64,000 nt of DNA, from assembly GCA_963971425.1 (NCBI GenBank), contig OZ020519.1, positions 22,174,786 through 22,238,785 on the forward strand. The letters are read 5' to 3'. Position 1 is the stretch's first letter. Each line of letters starts with the position of its first letter. The notes under the pieces are model-generated. The model searched no databases. It was not told the origin of the DNA and was given only the letters and a program-made list of their open reading frames with translations. The position numbers were made by a program, and so were the translations under genes. Of this stretch, positions 1 to 11,586 are shown piece after piece. This stretch comes from Bryoerythrophyllum caledonicum (lineage: Eukaryota > Streptophyta > Bryopsida > Pottiales > Pottiaceae).

Positions 1-1500
1 CTGCTCTTTAGCTTTCCTCTGCGCCTATTCTTCAGCATGCTTGTGTTTCCAGCCGTCGACTTCTTGTTGTACCTTCCGCACATCTGCTGCAGCCCGTACC
101 TTCTCCTTGTGAAGCGCAAACTCCAATTCTTCTGTGGCGCGGAAGATGGCCTCGTTAGTCCTTTGATACTCCTTTATCAAATCATCCTTTTCCACGACCA
201 ACAACTCTAATTGTTTCTTGCCCACTGGCAAGATAGCATCATCCTTGGTCGACTTTTCTCTGGATGACTTAACGACTCTCTCGTCCACTTTGGCCTTATC
301 CTTCGAGGCCTTTGAAGTCGTCACTTCCTCAGCTGCCTTCGAACTGGTGGCTGGGTCTGCGGTTTTCGTAGAAACAACTTCTTCCGCCTTAGAAGTCGTA
401 TCCTCTCCATCTTCCAAGTCGATGACGACCTCCACCTTCTCATTTTCGGCATGTCTGCTCTTGGTTCATTCTGTCTCCTCCAAGGCAACTGGCAACAAGT
501 AGATTTCGAGGTGCAGGTCCAGCCTCAATGGGTGCTTCCCGTCAGACCTTCTTCTTGGTGGTCTTCTCTATGTCCGAGGTGGGAGTCCGCTGCTCTTCGC
601 TCTCTGGCTGAGGTTCGGGCGTCTCTCCCATTTGGATAGTGGGAGCCTCCGGGGTAAGCCTGTTATGTACATCCAGCGCCCCTGTCTCTCCTTCATCCTT
701 TGATTCCTCTTGTACTTTCTCACCTTGCCTCAGTCACTTCTTGATAGTTGGTGTTGTCTTCTTCTTCTCCTCCATCCGCTTAGATGAAGCTTGCTTCCGT
801 AATTCAGGACAAAACTCAGAAAGGTAGGTGGTGCAGAAGTAGGACTTTGTGAGGCAGGTGGTCTTGCTCGCCATCTCCAAATTGATGTGCACATAAAGGA
901 TCTTGCTCCAGCTGAATCTATCACCATGCCAAGCCCTATAAGCTGTTGCAAGCCCTTCGAATAAGATCACGTTTGGGCCTGGTAGTGACATCAACAATCG
1001 TTGATTCACGAACTGAAGCCAGTCCTTCCATCGTGACTTGGCCTTAGCCACTGTGTAACCTTTCTTCGTGTCTTTCTTGTCAACCTTCGCGCTCTCTGGC
1101 GCATCAAAGATCTTCAGCAGAGTCTCACGGTCCAAGAGGGGAATATTCACAAGTGTTGGTCCGTTGTCACTAAGTCCAGGAAATGGCTTATGATGGTCGC
1201 GAGGTCCAATGCCACCACCTGGTCTTCAATGACGAATTCGTCAAGGGTCCCTCTGTCACTGGCGATGATGAACGCTCGTGCTCGTTGAAGATTTGGTTCG
1301 GGCCATCTCTGCATGATAAACGACCACAATCCTGTACTCTCCAAATTCTGGCGATTGGCTGTCATTGCCTTCTCCGTCAAGTAGTGCATTTCTGATGAGA
1401 CCAACATGAAGTCGGTTTTCCTGCTCTTGGCTACCGTCATCTTGTCTTGTGTGTCTGCTCTAGTGCAGGCCTCATCAATACTCCAACTTGGTATCACCAT
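1..1500 (-). pseudogene. Degenerate ORF downstream of pol (unrecognised)
   Basis: Three minus-strand open stretches follow one another: 1500-1147 (starting at an ATG), about 1180-734, and 435-25. The first two look like one protein split by a single-base shift near 1150-1180, because the second frame reads naturally into NIPLLDRETLLKIF. The middle part has a globular look, with motifs such as LPGPNVILFEGLATAYRAW. The last part is rich in Lys, Glu and Ser and would form a charged, coiled-coil-like tail. I do not recognise the family. It lies on the same strand as the gypsy pol genes and downstream of them, so it may be a third ORF of that element. A decayed host gene or another element's ORF is also possible. 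Confidence 0.45.
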
Positions 1501-1620
1501 GGTAAGAAGGTTCCTTCGATATTCGTCTTCTTCGTCACTTTTCTTCTGTTTTCGTTATTTCCTCACTGTTCACTCGACAGAACTTACTGACAACTGTGTT
1601 CTATCAACTTAATCACAAAA

Positions 1621-3431
1621 ATGTAAGTTTTGACTTCCACACTTTTTATTTTTTCACATGCAGACTGAAATACATTAAGCTCACTTGAGCGTTAATCTCA
1701 CAAAAAAGTATGAAACTTTTACAGACTCTTTTTTCTTTCTTGATTACACTCCCTTCTGACGATTCTGTCTGCTAACACCATTCCCACACACACAACAACT
1801 TAATTGTCTTCAGGTTTAAGTCTGATTTTTTTGTTTTCTTAGAAAAATTGTTAGGGTTCCTGGTAACTCATATACGACAGAGAGATTACAGCAAATACTC
1901 CCCATCGTTGGAGTATATGTTTGTTTACTCCACTTAGAGACTTCACCTTCTCACGACTGTGTTTATTCATGATAATTTTCCTTTGATGCTTCTCTGATTC
2001 ATAACTACTTCACAGTTTTGAAGATATTTCTTAATTGCCATAACGTTTCTTAGTTCAAATGAACTTCTCATTTTAAACTTCTTGACGGTTATACACAAGA
2101 TGAACTTACTAACTTTGTTCTTCAATTTCCGCGGCATTCACTATACTACTTCCTACGAGTGAGTCAACATTGTTTACCTCAACAGGGTTTGGTCTTGGCT
2201 CCAAACAATAGTTTCTTCTCTTCTGTCATACACACTTCCGTTAGTCTGTGCAAAAATCAACTTACAAGGTTGGTGTGGAAATCAACTTCCAGCCATCACA
2301 AAATGTTTAAGCACATACCTCAGTTGCTTGTCTCGACGCAGGACATTCACGCACTATCTCGCGAGTTTTGTTCTGAATTACAAAGGCAAATTTCCCTACT
2401 CTCACACAGCACATGTTTTTCTACACCCTCAATTTCCACCATGCTCTCTCAACTTTGCACCTATGGCGGACATCAACAGGCAGAAGGAGAACTCCTTTTA
2501 CTTGTTCTTGACGAGTCTGTATGATGATTAATTCAACGAGTGTAACGTACCAGATCAACGGAACGTGTCAATATCTCTGATTTTGACACCATTCATCATT
2601 TTCAAGATCAAATCTTTGTTTTCTTGTGATTTTTTCATGATCATGTTGCTTGGCATCCATGTGGAAAGTAGCTTCAACAGTGTTTGTTTCGTCTCGGCCA
2701 TTAACTTTTCCCTTACTTATGTGGTTTCCCTTAAGTGCACAATCTCAGCTTCAATAAACTTATACTCACGACTTTTTGTTATAGTTAAAGTTGGTCGAGA
2801 CTTAACTCTTTTTTATCTTGCATTTATTTTGTCAATCTTACTCATTAATTTTTTTCTTAAGTACATACTCATGCCATCATGTCTAAAAAGTTTTACCACT
2901 TGTAAATTTGAGAATTCTACTAAAAAAATTCTGTTTATTTTCGTTTTTATTTTTTAACATAAACAAATGGTTATTTTAGTGATCTCTCAAAATCTTCTAA
3001 AATCCCATTAAAAAAAGTTTTTATTATGAAGTCATAAGTGTTTAACTTATTCAAACTCATAATGCTTCTAAATCTTTTAGATATTTTTCCACTTTCATTC
3101 AAGAAATGTAGGGTCATTTAATCACTTAAAAATTAACTTGTTGAGGGTACTTTCCCAATTTGTTGCTTTATTTTTCACTTTCTTCATGAGGCACTATTAT
3201 GTAATTTTTTTATTTTTTTTTATTTACCACACAAGTAACTTTATTAGCAACTTGTGACCTATCCCATCAAGTAAGAATTTTTTTAATGCAAAGTTATAAA
3301 ATCACCCTTAAGTAGACTTCAAAACTTTGCCATTATTTCTTACTTTCACCTGGGTAGTTTAGGGTCATTCCGGACCACATAAAAGGTCACATCTTGGAGG
3401 TCTTGCCCCCTTCTTAATGCTTAACTTGCCC
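1621..3431. other. Non-coding AT-rich stretch between pol and the downstream ORF
   Basis: No conserved coding stretch was recognised here. Open frames on the plus strand (2159-2524, 2565-2957) are hydrophobic or low-complexity and show no family motif. The sequence is rich in T-runs on the plus strand. By position it would be the spacer after integrase in the gypsy element. It was compared by eye with the LTR at 11587-13276 and no similarity was seen. Confidence 0.5.
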
Positions 3432-6400
3432 TCAAGTTACATATTTTTTCAATCTGTAACCGTTGTATCTTGTTGCATGGATATTCCCTGCAAAATCTTG
3501 TAACTCAACAGAACCATTAGGATAAGACTTAAGTATCCGATATGGACCAAACCACCTCATTTTAAATTTCCCTGGAAATTTCTGGAATCTACTATCAGAG
3601 AGTAAGACTAGATCGTTATCTTTTAAGATTTTTGGTTGTAGCTTACTATCATAGTAAGTTCTCCGTTGCTTTTGAATTGCTTCCATATTCATGTAATCTT
3701 GTGCTCGAATCTCATCGAGTCGCTCTAGATTATCTACACATTCCCTTAAGGAAGCCGAATCTCCCAACCCTTAATGATGGTAGTTCCACTTCAATTGGTA
3801 ACATGGCCTCCAAGCCATAGACCAATGAAAATGGAGTAGCCTTAGTTGTAGTTTTAATGGTACAACGGTAGGCCCACAAAACATTAGTTAACTCATAATC
3901 CCAATTTGATGCATTTCTTTCTAATGTTTTTGTTATTATTTTACAAAGAATGCCATTAGACTTCTCGGTTTGCCCATTAGCTCTGGGGTGATAGGGAGAT
4001 GACTTACGATGCTTAATAAAATATTGTTGTAACATTTTTGCAATAGTATCATTAATAAAGTGAGTCCCTCTATCACTTACAATTTCTTTGGCGCAACCAA
4101 ATCTAGCAATAATATTTTCATAAATAAACTTTGCTACAGTATCTACATCATCTGTCTTAGTTGCTACGGCTTCAACCCACTTAGTTACATACTCTGTGGC
4201 AACTAGGATGTAATGTTTTTGTCCCACCCGACTAGGTGGCTTAATGGGGCCTACAAAGTCTATTCCCCATTTCTCAAAAGGGATTTGGGCTAAAATTGGT
4301 GTCAAAGGCATAGCGTTAGTAGCTATAGGTTTATCAACTCTTTGGCAAGGATCACATTTCTTAACGTAGGTAGTGGCATCGGAAAAAAGCTTAGGCCACC
4401 AATAGCCTGTTCTTAACGCTTTTTGAGCCGTAGCCCACCCCGCAAAATGGCCACCACATGCATCGATGTGTCATCCTTGTAAAACCATAGGCACTTCACT
4501 AGGATTTACACATCTTCTTAGTATATCATCTTCTCCTCTTTTATAAAGAACTCCACTAATCATAGTGTAAGGTAAGGATTGGTGTACTAACCTTGTTTTA
4601 TCTTTCGTTGTGTTATCAATAGGAAAAATTCCTTTAGTCAAATAATAGATAATATCTGCATATTCTTGAGGAATTATGTCAAGTATTTCTATACCATCTT
4701 TAACTTCAAAGATATGTGCATCTGGAAAGCTATCATCAATAGATTTTGGACTGATTGCCTGACTAAGTCTAGATAAGAAATCTGCATTTTGATGGATCTT
4801 CCCAAGTCTCACATTAATGGTAAAGTCAAATTCTTGTAAAAATAGAACCCATCTTGCAATCCGTCCATTCAATTGAGGTTTATTGATCATGTACTTTAAT
4901 GCATCATGATCAATGTGGAAAGTGAACTTATATCCCTATAAGTAATGTCTAAATTTTTGAACAGAAAAGATCATTCCCAAACCTTCACGTTCACTGACAG
5001 AGTAATTTCTCTCAGCAGCACTTAATTGGCGACTGACAAAATATATGGGTCTATCATGACCTTTACTATTTTTCTGACTCAAGACACTTCCAATTGCCAC
5101 GTTGGAAGCATCAACATAAACTTCAAAAGATTTGTTCCAATCTGGAGGAATTAAGATTGGTGCTTTGCTAAGCCGGCGTTTTAACTTATTAAAAGCCTTA
5201 GTACAGTCATCTGACCAAACTCCAGGTATAAGGGTTTGTTTAGTTAAAGAATTCAAAGGTGCAGCTATAAATGCAAATCTATATAAAAATCTTCTATAAT
5301 ATCCAATAGCACCAAGAAATCCTTTTAGTGCAGTTAAGTGTTCACGGATCTCCATTGTAAGTATAATCGCTACTTTGTCATGATCAACTGCAATTCCTTC
5401 TTTTGAGACAACATGACCTAATAACTTACCACATACAGTGGCAAATTCAGACTTAGCAGCATTTATGGATATTCCATACTCTCGACAACTGTCAAAACAT
5501 TGCTTTAATGCCTTTGGATGATCTTCCTTAGATCCAAATACACAGAAGTCATCTAAAAATATCTCCATGAATTTTCTTAGGTATTTTGTAAAGGCTTGTG
5601 TCATAACTCTTTGGAAAGTTGCTGGTGCATTGCACAGTCCAAAGGGCATAACATTATATGCAAAGGTTCCCCAATCTATGGTGAAGGTGGTTAATGGTCT
5701 ATCCTCTAGAGCTATTTGAACTTGGTTATAGCCCAAAAATCCATCTAGGAAAGAGTAGCACTCATGCCCAGCTACACCATCTAGAATTGCATCAGAAAAT
5801 GGTAAGGGAAAGAAATCTTTCTTAGTGGCTTTGTTCAATTGCCTAAAGTCTTGACAAATGCGAATCTTACCATTTTTCTTAGGTACTATGACAATAGGTG
5901 ACACCCACTCGCTAAATGGTACGGGATAAATGAAATAACACTCCAGTAATTTATCAATTTCCTCTTTTACCATTAAGGAATACTTTGGGTTCATCATGTA
6001 TTGTCTTTGCCTAACAGGTTCAGCATCTGCTTCTAGGGTAATACGATGTTGACAAACATCTGGAGGTATGCCTTTTAAGTCTTTATATGTCCAAGCAAAG
6101 GCATCTTTCTCCTTCTTAAAAAATTCCAACCACTCATCATATTCTTGAGGTTGTAATCCGTCATATATTTTTATTGGCTTTGGATCTTCTTTAGTTCCTA
6201 AGTTTATTTCTATAGTATTTTTTATTAAAGGTCTGACACTAGGTGTCTTCTTTTCACCCAGTAATTCTTCTGAATCACTTACATAAGCAAGTTCCTTATT
6301 TGACTCTTTTTCAATTGTCACATTATATATTGGGGCATTTTGCCATGCCTCTGTGGCTGCATCTGAGTCATTCGCCTGACTAGGAGGAATAAAATATTCT

Positions 6401-7164
6401 CAAGGACCTAAACTTTTAATAGTAGGCATATCTTGGACTTTGTTAGTGTCACCAGGTTTAGATTCAGATTCTGCCTCAGTGGTCCAATCTAAATCCTCAT
6501 TCTGAGTTTCTCCGTGGTACTCCACTGGAAACATAGGTAGCACTATTTTACTTTTACTCTCCCCTATTGTTAACGTCCCTTTACCCCAATCATGTTTAGC
6601 TTTGGCTAAGGATAACCAAGGTCTGCCAAGGAGAATAGGGTAAGTCGATATAGACTCAGTTACTTTAAAAACAATATAATCAACTTTATAGTCTATCCCA
6701 CTAATTATGGTATTTAATTGCAACAATTTACTTAATGGTTTCACTCGGCTTTGGTCTGCCATTCTTAAGATATTAGGAGTAGGTACTATGTTAGTTATAC
6801 CTAACTCTTCCATAGTGTTAACATTCATAAGATTAACACTACTCCCACTATCAATTTGGACTCCATCAACTAAAGTTCCATCTATAATGACATCAACTGT
6901 AGGTGCTCCTGGATCAAAAGAGATATTATGGACACTTACAATCTCATGCTGAAGTTTGCTTGTCTCTTTGTTTGTTTTTGGTTTAGCTTTCTTAACATTG
7001 GTATCCTCAATTATTTTGGCTATTTTCCATATTAAAGAGGATATTAATTCATTCTTACAAGATGGTGACAAAGCAAGTAATTGTCTTAAGGAGATCTGAG
7101 GTTGTAATCTATCCAAATCTATAAGGATGTCATAAGGATTCATCCCAACAACTAATCTCATCAT
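3432..7164 (-). pseudogene. pol: Gypsy pol: protease, reverse transcriptase, RNase H, integrase (broken)
   Basis: One frame runs from 7164 to about 3770 with three in-frame stops (TGA near 6400, TAG near 4936, TGA near 4471), then shifts by one base near 3768 and ends at 3432. The aspartic protease has its DSGS motif in the 7164-6400 part. The reverse transcriptase (6321-4936) shows the gypsy YSFLDG and FLDD catalytic motifs, then GYYRRF and the RNase H start VYVDAS. RNase H finishes in 4890-4471, with a DFLSRL end. The integrase zinc-binding region lies across 4470-4312, and its catalytic core in 4311-3770 has GIDFVGP, SDRGTHF and NGQTE, the three acidic residues of the DDE site. A GPY-type motif (MRWFGPYRIL) lies in 3767-3432. 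The stops make this copy non-functional. Confidence 0.9.
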
Positions 7165-7165
7165 T

Positions 7166-10003
7166 CTATGATACTTTTTTTTTTAATGTCAATGAGGGTT
7201 CTTTAACAATGGTCTTTGAAGGTCTATAAAAAGTAGGTTGTTCCAACGGCTTTGTTGGAATATTTGACTCATCTTTAGGTGGAGACACATCTTTTGGTTG
7301 TATAGGCTCTGGCCTAATGTTGGTCTGGGAATCATTATTTGTTATGTCTATTGTTTCTGGATTGGGTTTAGGTGGTTCAAGTTTCTTAAGTATAGTGGGC
7401 ATTTGTCTACTAAGCACATGATTAAGTTTAACTTTACTGTAATCACTTTCCGAACTACTAATTGGCTCTTGTTCTTTAGCTTTTCTAGCTTGTGATCTGG
7501 TAATAAAAACATCTTGGGGTGTATCAACAGCCAGATAATTTACATCTCTAGCATTAGAGGATTCTACCTCTTGAATTTGAACTTGCTTTCTTATATTAGG
7601 AAATTCTGTGATAACAGCAGTACTGTAAGTAGAAACATGACCAGGTTGTCCACATCTTCCACAAATTGGGTTATATCCCACTTGCTGACGTGGATTTGGA
7701 CATTCTCTTGAGTAATGACCCGACTCTCCACACCTAAAACATACAACTCCCTTATTCCTATCTTGATTAGATGGTCCTTTCCAAATCGCATGTTGACTGT
7801 ATCCATTGGTCCCACTGGGACGTCTATTGTCACCGGGTTTGGTAAACGGTTGTTTAGAAGTAATCCTATAAGGGACTTTTTGATTATTATTACTTTGTGC
7901 ATGTTGTTCTTGCACCAAGGCCTAAATTTCTTTTATATTTTTACATGTAGTTATGTCATGGCCCTTTGCACCACAATAAGCACATTTAAGTTTAGGAATT
8001 CCCCCTATAGGATATCTACATTCGGTACTTAAGTGTCCATGTCCTTTACAGTTACTACACCAAATATTAGTTCTTTGGTTTGTAGCCTTAGGTCTCTTAT
8101 TCTTTCCCTCATTAATTTGAACTAAAAATTCCCTGAACTATTTTTGTAAAGCTTGGATTTCAGTTTCTTCACTATTAGCAGGCATTAAAGCTAACTGTTT
8201 TTCTCTGTCTGAGATTGGTCCTGGTAACATTAATTGAGGTTGTTGGCTTATTGATTTAGGATAGTAGTCTCTTCCACTCCTATCTATTTCAATTGGGTAA
8301 GATATAGCCATATATTGAGGATCTGGTTGTGTAATTCTCCTTTTTTGGTACAACATGTTAGATCTCTCCATAGCAGCTTCCCAATTTCTGGTAGCCTCAT
8401 ATGCTGCAGTTAAGTTTGCAGGATTAGAAAGCTTGACTTGATATATACACAAACGATCTAATAATCCTTTGGTGAATGTATATGTAAACCATGACTCGGG
8501 CATCTCATTATCCCTCCATCTGTGTAACAAATTCTTAAGTCTGGTATAGTAACCTGCTATGGATTCAGTATGATACATTTGAAAACTTTATAATTGATCT
8601 TGCAAGGTATTATGATAAGACTGGGGTCTAAACCTGGCTAAAAATACATCTTTCAAAGCATCCCAATCTGTTGGTCGAGGATTTAATGCTGCATACCACC
8701 TCTCAACTTCCCCTAGTAAATTACCAAGAAAACTAGTGATACACTTATCCACTGCTAAATTGTTAGCTATTGCCACTACTTGGAATCTTTCCAAGTAGGA
8801 ATCTGGATCTTCTCCTAAATAACCATAGAATATGGGAAATGGAGTTATATTAAGCATCCTATGATGCGCTATAGCAATGGGATCAACCAAAGGATCGTCA
8901 CGAGTAGGAGGGGTTGAAGGTGGTGAGGATAATGAGTACCTGCTAGAGGTAGAATTAATAGAAGAAGTGTCAGAAGGAGAAGTCCTCCTAGAAGTACCTG
9001 AGGAATATGCAGCTGGACTCTCAACTCGGGATGGTGGTTCTAAGAGCTTTTCTTCTTCACTATCACTGTTAAGTTTACTTTCACCTCCTTTAGGCTCACT
9101 TTGCCCACTTACGTCGAACTCTTCCTCTTTAATATAATTATACTTAACTTCCTCTTCTTCCACATTAGATTGGTCAATCTCTTCTTGTATGTCAAAGTTT
9201 AAGGTAATAGGTCTAAGAATTTGGCAAAATGCTTCTAATATTTCCTTACGAAACTCATGTTTTTCTTCCTCATTTTTCAATGGTCTGGCATTAAGGAAGT
9301 GGTCAATAGATTCTTTTGCTTCACTGTGAATAAATATTGGTGTTTCTAATTTTGACTCAAATCTTTGGGCAAAATAACTTGGATAGGGAGTCTCAAAGTC
9401 TGTTTGGTTTGAGGAGTTACCTACTTCGTAGGTACGATCAATTGTTAAGGAGTGTGGTATGGGGGTTCTAAACAATTGTTCTAACTCATCAAGTTGTTGA
9501 GCGTTAACGTTAAGTATATCTTCATTAACAAGTTTTTCATCTATTTCTTCCTCTTCTGAGGATGCTTCCTTTTCTAAGGAAGTAGACCAAGCTTTCTTGC
9601 TTTGGGTCTCCCAATTTACTTCTTTTGGGCTATTAGAACAACAAGAGTGAGTAGTATGTTTTTTATCTCTTTTTTTTCCTACATATTTATTCTTATGATT
9701 TTTTAAGGCTACGAGTACTAACTCTTCTGGGGTAAATTGTGCTGTCTTTGATTCTGATTGAGGAGAATTTGGAGGATTGGGCAGTGTCTTATATATTTTC
9801 TCCCTTTTAGTTTGCCTCAATGCCTTTTCTAAGGTTTTTGCTATTTCATCATCTAGTTTGAAGGGAGAAGTTGTAACAGTGTTAAAGGTAGGATTATGTA
9901 GTCCCAATACTATAGATGGTTGTTTTTTCTGTGCCCTTTTCTTATAATGTTGAGCTCTCTCAACTTTTTGTTTTTCTCTTTTTTCTTTGTCTTTTCTTGA
10001 CAT
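7166..10003 (-). pseudogene. gag: Gypsy gag with four CCHC zinc knuckles (broken)
   Basis: A single frame runs from the ATG at 10003 to 7166, interrupted by in-frame stops near 8588 (TAA), 8138 (TAG) and 7919 (TAG). The first about 330 residues are charged and acidic. A capsid-like retrotransposon gag region follows, ending in motifs such as GEVERWYAALNP and DVFLARF. The frame between the stops continues into four nucleic-acid-binding zinc knuckles. Two lie between about 8065 and 7930 (CSNC...H...C and CAYC...H...C). Two lie near 7750-7620 (CFRC...H...C, and CGRC...H, whose last Cys position is lost). A run of ten A residues on the coding strand (plus 7175-7184) lies at the change of frame into pol. 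That could be a mutation or a former slippage site. Confidence 0.87.
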
Positions 10004-10299
10004 TAATAATCCCCATAGAATTTTTATTTTTATTTTTATTATTTTTAATAACAGTGCTTTATCCTTGCTAGGATATCAATTGGCGCTTTCTTTCCCCTCT
10101 CAGCAACTCATGGTTGTACTTCAACCTAACTTTTTCTTAAGTATTATGCTTATAACAACCCAATTTTTCCAATTTAAGTTCTTATAAATTTTAAAATACT
10201 TAAAATCACCATTATTTAATTATTGCCTCTATGGAATAATTAAGTATTTCAAATGTTGGCTACTCATTTATTTAGTTATTCTTAACTTTAATTTTTATT

Positions 10300-11363
10300 C
10301 TTAATTTAAACAAAGGTAAATAGCTTCCTCCGTCAAATTCATTTCCTTAACATCTTCATGGATATGCCTAGGATAATTTAATATAGTCAATAATTCTCCC
10401 ATCTCCTCAGCAGTTATCCATTGATTTAACTCGCCAAGTAATCCGTCTATCCCGTCCTCAAGTATTTTTAACTCCTTCCGATCATCATGTGCAAGAGTTT
10501 TATAACGTTGAACTTTGGATATTATGCATCTTATTAATCTAGATCTATTACTCAGAGGACTCTCCCCTGGTTGATCCATAAAGAATTTGGTAATTACACC
10601 AAGTTGTTAAGGTAAAGTTTTCTACTTTTATCATTAATGGTAAAGGTTCAATAATTAACTCCCTCGGATATTTAAATTTTTATAAAAGACCATTAATGAT
10701 ATCAATCTTCTTTTTTGAATTTTTATTATTTTCCCAAACTCTTTCTATCTCCTTTCCCAATAGGTTAAAATTTTTTAATTCATAGTATTTTATTTTTCCG
10801 TAAATTATCAACAATCTTTTCAACCTAGTTTTTAAGTTCTTAGGTGTCTCGTTCTCAAGACTCATTGATTAAAGACATAATAAATCAAAAGCTATAGTCA
10901 CGGGAAGTTCTGGGTCTTTAGACAAGAAATATGGAAAAAAACACCTTAGTTTGGAAATTAAGTTTACTAAAAATAAAAATATAAGTTTCATTATCAAACT
11001 TATATCCGTTCCAAGCTTCAGTACCTTTAGAAATTAAGGGTTGGGATTGAAGTTTTAATCTATCGTATTGAGCAAAAAGAAATTGTAATTGGTATTTTAA
11101 ATATAATGTCTTTTTCTTGACAATTGCTTCATTATATCCTTCGCCTTTATTCCACACTTTATTTAGAATTATTTGTTTAATTCTATCGGTAGTTGTTCAA
11201 ACTTTTCCTTAAAGTTTTTATCAATTTTTGGGTGCGCTCCATAAAATTGAAAACCTTGACCATAATATGCACCTCTATAAACACGATATAGATCGCTAAA
11301 TAAATATGGTCCTTTGAAGAAATCACTTAGACTTTCTTCATTAATTTCCCATGGGAAAGACAT
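10300..11363 (-). pseudogene. Degenerate ORF between primer-binding site and gag
   Basis: Four minus-strand open pieces occur in different frames: 11363-11169 (ATG start, MSFPWEINEESL), 11157-10918, 10865-10680 and 10579-10301. Their composition is protein-like (mixed charged and aromatic residues, for example DLYRVYRGAYYGQGFQFYG and ELNQWITAEEMGELLTILN), unlike the surrounding AT-rich sequence. Together they would make a protein of roughly 330 residues, now broken by frameshifts. I do not recognise a family. An additional ORF in front of gag is known from Ogre-type gypsy elements. Whether this one is related to those cannot be judged by eye. Confidence 0.5.
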
Positions 11364-11562
11364 GTTCTCTTAACCTTGTCTCCCATGGAATCTCACACTA
11401 GGAATGTCCAATTCACTTTGGATCAAACCTTTTATTTATTTATTTTTTATGATGAACCTTCTAGTTCATTTCTACACTTTAATTCATAGTAATACTTAAG
11501 TATTCAACTCAAATAATGACAACTTTCTTTAATAAAAAATTACTTGACACTTGGCGGTACCA

Positions 11563-11580
11563 TCCCCAGCATGGTCGCCA
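11563..11580 (-). other. Primer-binding site of the gypsy element
   Basis: Immediately inside the LTR end, after a short T-run on the coding strand, the minus strand reads TGGCGACCATGCTGGGGA. The pattern TGGCGnCnnTGCnGGGGA resembles the tRNA-Asp type primer-binding site of Athila elements, with a few mismatches. Its place directly next to the LTR end fits a minus-strand primer site. Confidence 0.6.
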
Positions 11581-11586
11581 AAAAAA

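Noticed and set aside
218-639. Plus-strand open frames opposite the Lys/Glu-rich ORF
   Set aside because: They are the antisense shadow of the minus-strand ORF at 25-435 and have a Ser/Thr/Val composition typical of such shadows.
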